Origin: an uncultured Treponema sp.
GTDB taxonomy: Bacteria; Spirochaetota; Spirochaetia; Treponematales; Treponemataceae
NCBI GenBank assembly: GCA_937877515.1
Contig: CALFIX010000075.1
Span: forward strand, 1-21,382
Direction: 5' to 3'
Length of the DNA stretch: 21,382 nt
The stretch's first letter is position 1. Each line of letters begins with the position of its first letter. The notes under the pieces were generated by a model. That model was not told the origin of the DNA. It saw only the letters and a program-made list of their open reading frames with translations, and did no database searches. Shown in pieces: positions 15,691 to 21,382 of the stretch. Both the position numbers and the translations under genes were made by a program.

Positions 15691-16833
15691 ATGTCACGAA
15701 AATTAACTAATGTGCTTGTTACAGGTGGTTGCGGCTTTATAGGCAGCAACTTTATTAACTACCTTTTTGGAAAAAGTGCAGGAAAAGGATTTGGAGGAAA
15801 CGATGCCTTTACAGATGCAGCATTTGAAGGGAAAGTTATAAACGTAGATTCTTTAACCTATGCCGGAAATCCTGAAAATCTTTCTGAAGTAGAAAAAGAT
15901 TTTTCAGGCACTCGTTATTTTTTTGAAAAAGTAGACATTACGGACAGAGCAGAAATTGAGCGAATTTTTAAGCAGTATGACATAGATACAGTTGTTCACT
16001 TTGCAGCTGAAAGCCATGTAGACCGCTCAATTCTAGGACCAGAGGCCTTTGTAAAAACAAACATTTTAGGAACATACACTCTCCTTGATGTTGCAAGAAA
16101 CTATTGGAAAGTAAGTCTTGACAACCAGAGGGATGACGTTTTATTCCACCACATTTCAACAGATGAAGTTTACGGTTCTCTTGGAGAAGCTGGATACTTT
16201 ACAGAAACAACTCCTTATGATCCAAGAAGTCCTTATTCAGCAAGCAAAGCCTCTAGCGACCATCTTGTAATGGCCTACTACCATACTTACGGACTGCCTA
16301 TCACACTTTCTAACTGTACAAACAATTATGGACCTTATCAGTTTCCGGAAAAACTTATTCCCTTAATGGTTTTAAACATGACAGAAGGAAAGCCTCTGCC
16401 TGTTTATGGTGAAGGTAAAAATATTCGTGACTGGATATACGTAGAAGATCATAATAGAGCTGTATACCTTATTCTAAAAGATGGTGTAACTGGTCAGAAG
16501 TACAACATTGGTGGCGAAAACGAATGGCAGAATATAAAGCTTCTGGAAAAACTCATTGATCTTACTTCTGATGAAGCAAAACTTGATTCAGATAAAATAA
16601 GAGAGACCATTACACACGTAAAAGACAGACCTGGCCATGACGCCCGCTATGCAATAGATTGTACAAAAATAAAAAAAGAACTTGGCTGGCAGAGGAAAAT
16701 GACATTCGAAGAAGGCTTACGAATGACTGTAAAATGGTACCTTGCAAACACCTCCTGGGTTGACCACATAAAAAGCGGTGACTACCTAAAATGGATAGAT
16801 AAGAATTACAGTAACCGTACAGGAAAAAACTAA
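15691..16833 (+). CDS. rfbB: dTDP-glucose 4,6-dehydratase
   Basis: Second step of dTDP-L-rhamnose synthesis: NAD-dependent conversion of dTDP-glucose to the 4-keto-6-deoxy sugar. Extended SDR of 380 residues. Seen: VLVTGGCGFIGSNF (NAD loop), VDSLTYAGNPENL, HFAAESHVDRSI, STDEVYGSL and the catalytic SPYSASK (Tyr182, Lys186), then NNYGPYQFPEKLIP and RDWIYVEDH. ATG 15691 is chosen because AGAGG lies 5 bases before it; GTG 15685 overlaps that ribosome site. A Gly-rich loop (GKSAGKGFGGNDAF) after the first helix is longer than usual. The fourth pathway gene, rfbA (glucose-1-phosphate thymidylyltransferase), is not in the cluster and must be elsewhere. Confidence 0.96.
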   Translation: MSRKLTNVLVTGGCGFIGSNFINYLFGKSAGKGFGGNDAFTDAAFEGKVINVDSLTYAGNPENLSEVEKDFSGTRYFFEKVDITDRAEIERIFKQYDIDTVVHFAAESHVDRSILGPEAFVKTNILGTYTLLDVARNYWKVSLDNQRDDVLFHHISTDEVYGSLGEAGYFTETTPYDPRSPYSASKASSDHLVMAYYHTYGLPITLSNCTNNYGPYQFPEKLIPLMVLNMTEGKPLPVYGEGKNIRDWIYVEDHNRAVYLILKDGVTGQKYNIGGENEWQNIKLLEKLIDLTSDEAKLDSDKIRETITHVKDRPGHDARYAIDCTKIKKELGWQRKMTFEEGLRMTVKWYLANTSWVDHIKSGDYLKWIDKNYSNRTGKN

Positions 16834-16847
16834 AGTAAAAAAACATA

Positions 16848-16876
16848 TTGCCTTAAACTTCTATTTTAAATAAACT
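16848..16876 (+). promoter_or_regulatory. Possible weak promoter of the esterase gene
   Basis: TTGCCT (16848-16853), 17 bases, TAAACT (16871-16876), ending 7 bases before the esterase ATG at 16884, again with no clear Shine-Dalgarno. If used, this mRNA would also be nearly leaderless. The -10 box is poor, so read-through from rfbB remains an equal alternative. Confidence 0.3.
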
Positions 16877-16883
16877 ATGAGCC

Positions 16884-18497
16884 ATGAAAACTAAAAAAAT
16901 TTTTGCAGGATTTTTATTCATGGCACTTTTTTTTGCTTCAGGTTGCTCAACAAATTCAAGGCTCTACCCTTCTTATACAAACGAGACAGAAGTCATTAAC
17001 GTAAAGCAAGGCTCTTTACAGGGCATAAAATTAACTTCACGTCAAGTTGAACTTTTTGCAGGAATTCCTTATGCAGAGCCACCTGTAGGAAGCCTTCGCT
17101 GGAAGGAACCTGTACCAAAAGCATCATGGCAGGGAACATTAAAAGCTGATCATTTTGCACCAATCGCCTGGCAGTCACGGGACAGTAAATTTGTCCAGTG
17201 GATTTATAGGACCTTTATATACCACAATAATGGAGACAGACAAGACTTTGCAGAATGCAGCGAAGACTGCCTTTACCTAAATATCTGGAGACCAGAAAAT
17301 ATAAAAGAAGACGAAAAGCTTCCTGTTTTATTTTACATTCACGGCGGTTCTCTCATGACAGGAAGCAGCATGTACGAAAGTTATGACGGAGCAACAATGG
17401 CAGAAAATAATGTCATTATGGTTACGGTAGCATACAGGCTTGGCGTTTTTGGATACCTTGCATTGGACGAGCTTCAAAAAGAAAGTCCTAACAACACGAC
17501 AGGTAACTATGGTCTTTTAGACCAGATTGAAGCCTTAAGATGGGTTCACGAAAACATAGAAGCATTTGGTGGCGACAGCAATAATATAACAATAGCAGGA
17601 GAAAGTGCAGGTGCAACAAGCGTAAGTGCACTCTGCGTAAGTCCTTTAGCAAAAGGTTTATTTAAAAGGGCTATTGCAGAAAGCTCTGGGGCTGTAGTAA
17701 AGAGACCTCCTCATACATATCGCGAAATGTCAAAAGCAAAAGAAACCGGTAAAGCCATTATGCAAGAATATAAGGTTTCAACTTTAGAAGAACTGCGTTC
17801 CCTAAGTGCAAAGAAACTTATAAAAACAAAATACAGAAACGACAGCATTACTGTTGACGGATATGCAATAAAGGAACGTCCTTATGACACATATAAAAAA
17901 GGACTAAACAACGAAGAAGCAATTTTAGGGGGCTTTAATGCAAACGAAGCCTACTTCTTTAATTTCTTTGGTGAAAAAATTACTCTAAAAAATTATGAAA
18001 TGCGTCTTACAGCATATTTTGGTGATTACGCAAAAGAAATAATAGAGCTTTATCCTGCAGCAAATGACGATGAAGCCAGAAAAAATTGGGATCAAATTTG
18101 CGGAGCCTTATGGTTTAGTAATAGCCATCACGTATGGAGTAATCTTCTTACAGAACAAGGTAAAGATGCCTATGAATACTATTTTACTAAAGAAAATGGC
18201 GGTATAGGAACAAACCATTCTGGAGAAATTATATATGCTTATGGAAACGTTCCACTTTCAAAGTATTACACAAAAGAGGATCACGACTTAGAAAAAGCAA
18301 TGGTAAGCTATTTGATAAACTTTGTAACCAAAGGAAATCCGAATGGAACCAATGTGTTTACAAAAGAAGAACTTCCTTTGTGGCCTCGCTACAATGACAG
18401 GCCAGGCATGGTTCAGGAGCTTGGCGAAAAAATTCAAAACGTAAAAGATCCTCACCTTGGATTCTATGATGTGCTGGATAGGTTTATGGGGGAATAG
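16884..18497 (+). CDS. Type-B carboxylesterase lipoprotein
   Basis: Alpha/beta-hydrolase of the acetylcholinesterase/carboxylesterase-B family that hydrolyses ester bonds; substrate unknown (feruloyl, acetyl or short-chain esters are typical of gut relatives). Residues 1-20 are a lipoprotein signal with lipobox ASGC, so Cys21 would be lipidated and the enzyme anchored to a membrane on the periplasmic or outer face. Family marks: FAGIPYAEPPVGSLRW, EDCLYLNIWRP, FYIHGGSLMTGS (oxyanion hole) and GESAGATS with nucleophile Ser241. Glu355 (NANEAYFF) and His445 (TNHSGEI) complete a triad with the spacing usual for this family. Length 537 is complete. It lies 50 bases after rfbB and converges with the TPR gene. 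A role trimming acyl groups from dietary glycans or its own surface is speculation. Confidence 0.9.
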   Translation: MKTKKIFAGFLFMALFFASGCSTNSRLYPSYTNETEVINVKQGSLQGIKLTSRQVELFAGIPYAEPPVGSLRWKEPVPKASWQGTLKADHFAPIAWQSRDSKFVQWIYRTFIYHNNGDRQDFAECSEDCLYLNIWRPENIKEDEKLPVLFYIHGGSLMTGSSMYESYDGATMAENNVIMVTVAYRLGVFGYLALDELQKESPNNTTGNYGLLDQIEALRWVHENIEAFGGDSNNITIAGESAGATSVSALCVSPLAKGLFKRAIAESSGAVVKRPPHTYREMSKAKETGKAIMQEYKVSTLEELRSLSAKKLIKTKYRNDSITVDGYAIKERPYDTYKKGLNNEEAILGGFNANEAYFFNFFGEKITLKNYEMRLTAYFGDYAKEIIELYPAANDDEARKNWDQICGALWFSNSHHVWSNLLTEQGKDAYEYYFTKENGGIGTNHSGEIIYAYGNVPLSKYYTKEDHDLEKAMVSYLINFVTKGNPNGTNVFTKEELPLWPRYNDRPGMVQELGEKIQNVKDPHLGFYDVLDRFMGE

Positions 18498-18512
18498 AAA
18501 AATCTATTTTAT
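18493..18512. terminator. Weak hairpin between convergent genes
   Basis: AATAG (18493-18497) and CTATT (18504-18508) pair around AAAAAT and are followed on the plus strand by TTAT. Both stop codons (TAG of the esterase, TAG of the TPR gene on the other strand) lie in the stem. With only five A/T-rich pairs it is a poor terminator, but nothing better exists between the genes. Confidence 0.3.
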
Positions 18513-19619
18513 AAGGCGACGCTCAGAAAGAAGTCTCCAATAATTATCAGGAAGATATTGTGACAGGATTTTAAAAAGTCCTGTTGCAAAATTTAATTTT
18601 TGATTTTTAGAACTTGTATCTCCCAGTAAATAAAAGAGTTTCCAGATTTCGTTTTTATTTCCCCATTCAACAATATCTTCGTACTCAGCTAAGCTTTTTA
18701 AGGTATACCTAAAATCAATGTAGGAATAATCATTTATCCTTTCCTGCAAAGTCTGCTCAATTAAAGTCAAAGCACACAGAGACCCCAATGCAGCACATTC
18801 TAAAGCTTCTTCCTGCTTTTCAGGAATTGAATTATAAAATTCACAGAGAGAAACAAAAGCTTTTAAGCTAAAGCTATACTGGCTTCTATAAAGCAAAAAG
18901 AATTTTTCAACGGACTCTAACGTATCTCTAGAAATTACACTCATGACTGCATTTTTTAAGCTTGTGTTTTTATAATCCTCATTATCATTTAAAACTACAA
19001 GCATATATTTTTCAAAATTATCAGTGTCTCCAACGTCATAATATAAATCTGCTAAATCATAAATAATATTATATTTTTCTTCTGGAACATTTAATATTTC
19101 TATTGAGTTATACGCTGACTGCATATACTGAATGGCTAAAGGAAACTCCCCTTCCATCTTGTAAATATTTGCAATTAAATGATCTACTTCAGGGTAATTC
19201 ATTAAAACTTCTTCATAAGAAATAATACCATTAATAGAATTATTATAATGAGACGCACTTCTTACAGATAAATGAATACGAATAATATTTGCTGCATCAT
19301 TTAAATGCTTATCATCTAAAACTTTTAAAAGTTCATCAAAGTTTCCATCTGCCCGACGAACAGAAGCATACCTAAGCGTCCTCTCTAAAGTAAAAATCTC
19401 CCACTTACATCTCTGCTTTCGGCTTTCTCTAGCTTTTTCAGCCTCTTCGATTGCATCACCGTAATTCCCCTTGTTGAAAGAATTCTTAGCCTTTTCTAAG
19501 TACCTCCAGTCTTCCTCTCCAAACTCAACAGGAGCAAGATAGGTTTCAGAGAATGCATTTACACAGGAAAAGAAAAAAAGTGTAAAAAAAATCGTACAGT
19601 GTAAGATTTTACTTTTCAT
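18504..19619 (-). CDS. Exported TPR-repeat protein of unknown function
   Basis: A 371-residue helical protein. The N-terminus (MKSKILHC...FFFSCVNAFSETY) is a signal sequence: cleavage after VNA would give a soluble periplasmic protein, while FFSC could serve as a relaxed spirochaetal lipobox. TPR-like helix pairs are visible at residues ~37-70 (AKNSFNKGNYGDAIEEAEKA), ~150-180 (IANIYKMEGEFPLAIQYMQS) and ~190-220 (DLADLYYDVGDTDNFEKYML); the rest is also helical. No enzyme motif. I chose ATG 19619 because GGAG (19628-19631 on the plus strand) is 8 bases upstream; the in-frame GTG at 19646 adds nine residues ahead of the signal peptide. It follows ispG by 49 bases and is probably co-transcribed. 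TPR proteins commonly act as scaffolds. Confidence 0.75.
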   Translation of the reverse strand: MKSKILHCTIFFTLFFFSCVNAFSETYLAPVEFGEEDWRYLEKAKNSFNKGNYGDAIEEAEKARESRKQRCKWEIFTLERTLRYASVRRADGNFDELLKVLDDKHLNDAANIIRIHLSVRSASHYNNSINGIISYEEVLMNYPEVDHLIANIYKMEGEFPLAIQYMQSAYNSIEILNVPEEKYNIIYDLADLYYDVGDTDNFEKYMLVVLNDNEDYKNTSLKNAVMSVISRDTLESVEKFFLLYRSQYSFSLKAFVSLCEFYNSIPEKQEEALECAALGSLCALTLIEQTLQERINDYSYIDFRYTLKSLAEYEDIVEWGNKNEIWKLFYLLGDTSSKNQKLNFATGLFKILSQYLPDNYWRLLSERRLIK

Positions 19620-19668
19620 TAAGACGGCTCCAAAAAGAGAATTCACCCAGTAAATTTTCGGAACAAAG

Positions 19669-20736
19669 TTAAAGCTTCATAAGTTCTTTTTCAAACTCAA
19701 TATCAGCATCTTTTTCGTCAATGGTTTTTAAAATTTTTCCATGCCTAAATAAAATGGCTTTTCCGCCACCACCAGCAATTCCTAAATCAGCATGTTTTCC
19801 TTCGCCAGGACCATTAACAACACAGCCCATAACTGCAACAGTAATCTCTTTATCTAAAGACAAAAGTTTATTTTGCCATCTATTCATAAATCCATGAACA
19901 TCAAACCCCATTCTTCCACAACGAGGACAGCTAACCAAACTTACTCCTCCTTTACGAAGTCCGCATTCATGAAGAATTTCTCTAGCTGTTATAACTTCAT
20001 TTTCTGGACTGCTAGAAAGGCTAACTCTTATTGTGCTGCCGATACCTTCTTTTAAAAGATGACTGAAAGCCAGTGTACTTTTTACTACGCCTGTAATTAA
20101 AGGACCCGCCTCTGTAACACCAATATGAAGTGGTATGTCACTGACCAAAGCAAAAGCTTCATTTGATTTTATAGTTTCTTCTACGCTAGAAGCTTTCATG
20201 CTAACTACAACATTAGAAAAATTTAATTCATTAAAAATCTCAACCTCTCTAAGAGCTGCCTCACATAAAGCATCTGAACGACTAAGAGAGCCATCTAAAA
20301 CCTTCTCCTCTAAATCGTGAGGAATACTACCAGAGTTTACACCAATACGAATTAACGCATTGTGTGCCTCACAGGCATTTACAACAGCTTCAACTCTTTC
20401 ACGAGAGCCTATATTGCCCGGATTAATTCGGATTGCAGCTACAGCTGTTCCGGGAAGGCTTTCATCTAAGCAGGTTAAAGCTAAACGATAATCAAAATGA
20501 ATATCTGCAACAAGAGGAACATCTGTATGACTCTGAATAATGCGTAAAGACTTTGCACTTTCTGCATCAGGCACAGCAAATCTAATAATGTCGCATCCTA
20601 AAGCTTTTAAATTATTTATATCTTTTAAGATTTTCTCTAAATGTTCAGAGTTTTCATTTACATCTGAAATCTCTTCCTTCCACATGGTTTGCAAAGTTAG
20701 AGGATTATTACCACCAATGAGTATTTTTCTTATACC
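19669..20736 (-). CDS. ispG: 4-hydroxy-3-methylbut-2-enyl diphosphate synthase, N-terminus replaced at a junction
   Basis: IspG (GcpE) is a [4Fe-4S] enzyme that converts MEcPP to HMBPP, the sixth step of the MEP pathway, and so works with dxr in this window. Seen from the N-terminal side: IGGNNPLTLQTMWKEE, DIIRFAVPDAES, PLVADIHFDYRLAL, RINPGNIGSRERV, IRIGVNSGSIPHDL and HIGVTEAGP. The cluster cysteines are in SCPRCGR and MGCVVNGPGEG. The body is intact to the C-terminus. What is missing is the first ~15 residues: homologues start about that far before IGG, but here the matching sequence stops near position 20,730, where the minus strand becomes antisense to a NUDIX gene. The frame happens to stay open to 21036, but that extension resembles no IspG. 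I treat the gene as 5'-truncated by a chimeric join. Confidence 0.9.
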   Translation of the reverse strand, partial: GIRKILIGGNNPLTLQTMWKEEISDVNENSEHLEKILKDINNLKALGCDIIRFAVPDAESAKSLRIIQSHTDVPLVADIHFDYRLALTCLDESLPGTAVAAIRINPGNIGSRERVEAVVNACEAHNALIRIGVNSGSIPHDLEEKVLDGSLSRSDALCEAALREVEIFNELNFSNVVVSMKASSVEETIKSNEAFALVSDIPLHIGVTEAGPLITGVVKSTLAFSHLLKEGIGSTIRVSLSSSPENEVITAREILHECGLRKGGVSLVSCPRCGRMGFDVHGFMNRWQNKLLSLDKEITVAVMGCVVNGPGEGKHADLGIAGGGGKAILFRHGKILKTIDEKDADIEFEKELMKL

Positions 20737-20742
20737 GCTATG
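20726..20742. other. Junction between spirochaetal and Bacteroidota-like DNA
   Basis: Left of here the minus strand encodes recognisable IspG up to I-R-K-ILIGG (Ile codon at 20731-20733). Right of here the plus strand encodes recognisable NUDIX C-terminus from about Tyr/Thr at 20731-20736. The two homologies meet within ~15 bases with no target-site duplication or terminal repeat visible. Base composition also shifts to a G+C-richer stretch (about 20740-20890). Confidence 0.75.
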
Positions 20743-20886
20743 ACCACCATGCCGGAAGCAATTGCTTCGGACGATGCCGCTGCAGCGCAATGGTGCCCGA
20801 TAAATGACCTGCCTAAGTTGGCTTTCGACCACGCTAAGATTTTGGCAGACGCCAACCGAATCCTGGAGATTGACATGTGCCGATAA
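20731..20886 (+). pseudogene. NUDIX hydrolase, C-terminal fragment cut at the junction
   Basis: From about position 20731 the plus strand encodes the last ~51 residues of a NUDIX-family protein: PEAIASDDAAAAQWCPINDL followed by LAFDHAKILADA, ending at TAA 20884-20886. The pattern DDAAxAxW-PxxxLPxLAFDHxxIL is the usual C-terminal end of the ADP-ribose/NrtR-like NUDIX proteins common in Bacteroidota. The Nudix box itself (GX5EX7REUXEEXGU) would lie upstream and is absent; an in-frame stop at 20698 is within the ispG part. So this is the 3' end of a gene from a different source, not a small real gene. The ATG at 20740 has no ribosome site. Confidence 0.75.
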
Positions 20887-20911
20887 AAAGTTGTATCGTC
20901 GGACATCTGCC

Positions 20912-20928
20912 TGTCGCCTTTGGCGACA
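20912..20928. terminator. Perfect 7-bp hairpin downstream of the NUDIX stop
   Basis: TGTCGCC-TTT-GGCGACA, 26 bases after the NUDIX stop. The stem is G+C-rich with a three-base loop, well placed to end the NUDIX transcript, although no T run follows (ATTCCCCC instead). It may instead stabilise the mRNA 3' end. Confidence 0.45.
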
Positions 20929-20960
20929 TTCCCCCGAAAATACGTCCGCATTTTTATTAA

Positions 20961-21102
20961 AATATGCCCAAAAGTGCCATTTTCCGTGCTGTGCACTCCT
21001 ATAGTCTCTAATGAGGCTATATATGAGCGAGCTCACTATAACCCCATTAGAGCCTATATATTTGTAAAATTACAAAAAAAATGGCACTTTTATTTGCATA
21101 TT
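20961..21102. repeat. Nested imperfect inverted repeats
   Basis: Inner pair: 21000-21024 against 21035-21058, about 21 of 25 positions paired around the perfect core GAGC-GA-GCTC (21025-21034). Outer pair: AATATGCCCAAAAGTGCCAT (from 20961) matches the reverse complement of 21078-21102, sharing AAAAGTGCCATTTT and AATATGC. The whole can fold as a long cruciform. It could be a bidirectional terminator plus regulatory hairpin or a miniature inverted-repeat element; no flanking target duplication was found by eye. Confidence 0.55.
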
Positions 21103-21124
21103 CCAAAAATTTGTTGTATCTTTG
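21093..21124 (+). promoter_or_regulatory. Bacteroidota-type promoter
   Basis: TTTG (21093-21096), a 20-base spacer and TATCTTTG (21117-21124), followed by CA. This is the -33/-7 pattern (TTTG ... TAnnTTTG) recognised by the Bacteroidota primary sigma factor and is not the sigma70 grammar of the other promoters in the window. Transcription should start near 21130 toward the partial ORF at 21275. The -33 box lies in the right arm of the outer inverted repeat. Confidence 0.75.
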
Positions 21125-21131
21125 CAGCGAA

Positions 21132-21158
21132 TTTGAAATTCAAAGCCGCAAATTTGCG
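21132..21158. promoter_or_regulatory. Two adjacent palindromes at the predicted transcript start
   Basis: TTTGAAATTCAAA (21132-21144) and CGCAAATTTGCG (21147-21158, perfect) lie directly after the -7 box. Paired palindromes at +1 to +30 are the expected place for a dimeric repressor site; identity unknown. Confidence 0.35.
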
Positions 21159-21231
21159 TATAAATGACTGAAAATGTGGTATTTGTGTCGTATGTGTGTT
21201 GTATAAAGTCTAGGACTTACTGCTAACCGAC

Positions 21232-21263
21232 CTTATTTAGGTCTTATTTAGGGTCTTATTTAG
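21232..21263. repeat. Three phased CTTATTTAG direct repeats
   Basis: CTTATTTAG occurs at 21232-21240, 21243-21251 and 21255-21263, i.e. every 11-12 bases, about one DNA turn. They end 11 bases before the ATG of the last ORF. They could be iterons or a cooperative operator for autoregulation. Confidence 0.4.
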
Positions 21264-21274
21264 AGAACAAAACT

Positions 21275-21382
21275 ATGTCTGTGCACTTGAAAACAAAGGT
21301 AATAAACCGCTTGAAGTCTTCTGGATATGAGTTTGTCTCACTTCCGGCGGGAAGTACGCCTCATAAACGGGGTGTACACTAT
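21275..21382 (+). CDS. Start of an unidentified protein, running off the window
   Basis: ATG 21275 opens a frame of 36 codons to the window edge, beginning MSVHLKTKVINRLKSSGYEF. I do not recognise it. No strong Shine-Dalgarno is present (AGAGAACAAAACT upstream), which is normal for Bacteroidota. It lies ~145 bases downstream of the Bacteroidota promoter and right after the three phased repeats, so it is likely a real gene whose expression may be controlled by them. A mobile-element or replication function would fit iteron-like repeats but is not shown by the residues visible. Confidence 0.4.
   Translation, partial: MSVHLKTKVINRLKSSGYEFVSLPAGSTPHKRGVHY

Larger units (their letters stand above)
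20887..21274. other. 388-base non-coding stretch of the foreign right end
   Basis: No supportable gene is seen. It holds the hairpin at 20912-20928, two nested inverted-repeat pairs (20961-21102), a Bacteroidota promoter (21093-21124), two short palindromes (21132-21158) and three direct repeats (21232-21263), each listed separately. Confidence 0.6.

Noticed and set aside
20940..20985. Mirror-image Bacteroidota promoter on the minus strand of the left inverted arm
   Set aside because: The arm carries a TTTG-like box but no TAnnTTTG at the right distance.
20730..20996. 88-codon minus-strand ORF
   Set aside because: It is the antisense shadow of the NUDIX fragment; the plus strand carries the conserved residues.
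20737..21036. N-terminal extension of IspG, giving a 455-residue reading frame
   Set aside because: The extra ~100 residues are antisense to a NUDIX C-terminus and then to non-coding palindromic DNA, and do not resemble any IspG N-terminus. The open frame is accidental.
21164..21226. 20-codon ORF (ATG 21164) downstream of the Bacteroidota promoter
   Set aside because: No ribosome site, no conserved feature, Cys-rich by chance; not supportable as a leader peptide.
1..21382. CRISPR arrays, tRNA or rRNA genes, complete insertion sequences
   Set aside because: No regularly spaced repeats with spacers, no cloverleaf-like sequence and no transposase motif were seen on reading both strands.

Overview
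The first ~20.7 kb looks like chromosomal DNA of a host-associated spirochaete of the genus Treponema. It is A+T-rich, the promoters have plain sigma70 hexamers, and the gene order cdsA-dxr-rseP plus a secreted beta-propeller protein and ispG plus a secreted TPR protein is what I expect of treponemes (recalled, not searched). The last ~640 bases look foreign. From about 20,730 the sequence carries the C-terminal end of a Bacteroidota-type NUDIX hydrolase, a textbook Bacteroidota promoter and several palindromes. The spirochaetal ispG loses its N-terminus exactly there. A metagenomic assembly chimera is the simplest explanation; a real recombination event is the alternative.

Layout. Positions 1-4815 (+) hold the 3' part of cdsA (CDP-diacylglycerol synthesis), dxr (MEP isoprenoid pathway), rseP (site-2 protease) and a secreted beta-propeller protein. 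Positions 4847-7620 (-) hold a PLP aminotransferase followed by glgA (glycogen synthase), ending in a strong hairpin terminator. A divergent promoter region at 7650-7730 separates these from a WecA/TagO-type polyprenyl-phosphate sugar-1-phosphate transferase, which is preceded by a possible 15-codon leader peptide. Positions 8894-14008 (+) hold metG (apparently leaderless), an Omp85/BamA-like outer-membrane protein and a FemAB-type peptidoglycan-bridge aminoacyltransferase carrying a palindromic insertion. Positions 14022-16833 (+) are rfbC-rfbD-rfbB, three of the four dTDP-L-rhamnose genes (rfbA is absent). A type-B carboxylesterase lipoprotein follows. On the minus strand, converging with it, are the TPR protein and the truncated ispG.

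Theme. Much of the window serves the cell envelope: phospholipid (cdsA), polyprenyl precursors (dxr, ispG), an undecaprenyl-linked glycan primer (wecA-like), rhamnose donor (rfbCDB), peptidoglycan cross-bridge (femAB), outer-membrane insertion (Omp85) and envelope proteolysis (rseP). dxr and ispG supply isoprenyl units that could become the carrier used by the WecA-like enzyme. The rhamnose genes suggest the glycan contains deoxyhexose.

I saw no tRNA, rRNA, CRISPR array or complete mobile element. The most unusual items are the junction at ~20,730, the palindromic block inside femAB that shares a 13-mer with the metG promoter, the leader-peptide/TTG arrangement before the WecA-like gene, and the nested inverted repeats in the foreign right end.
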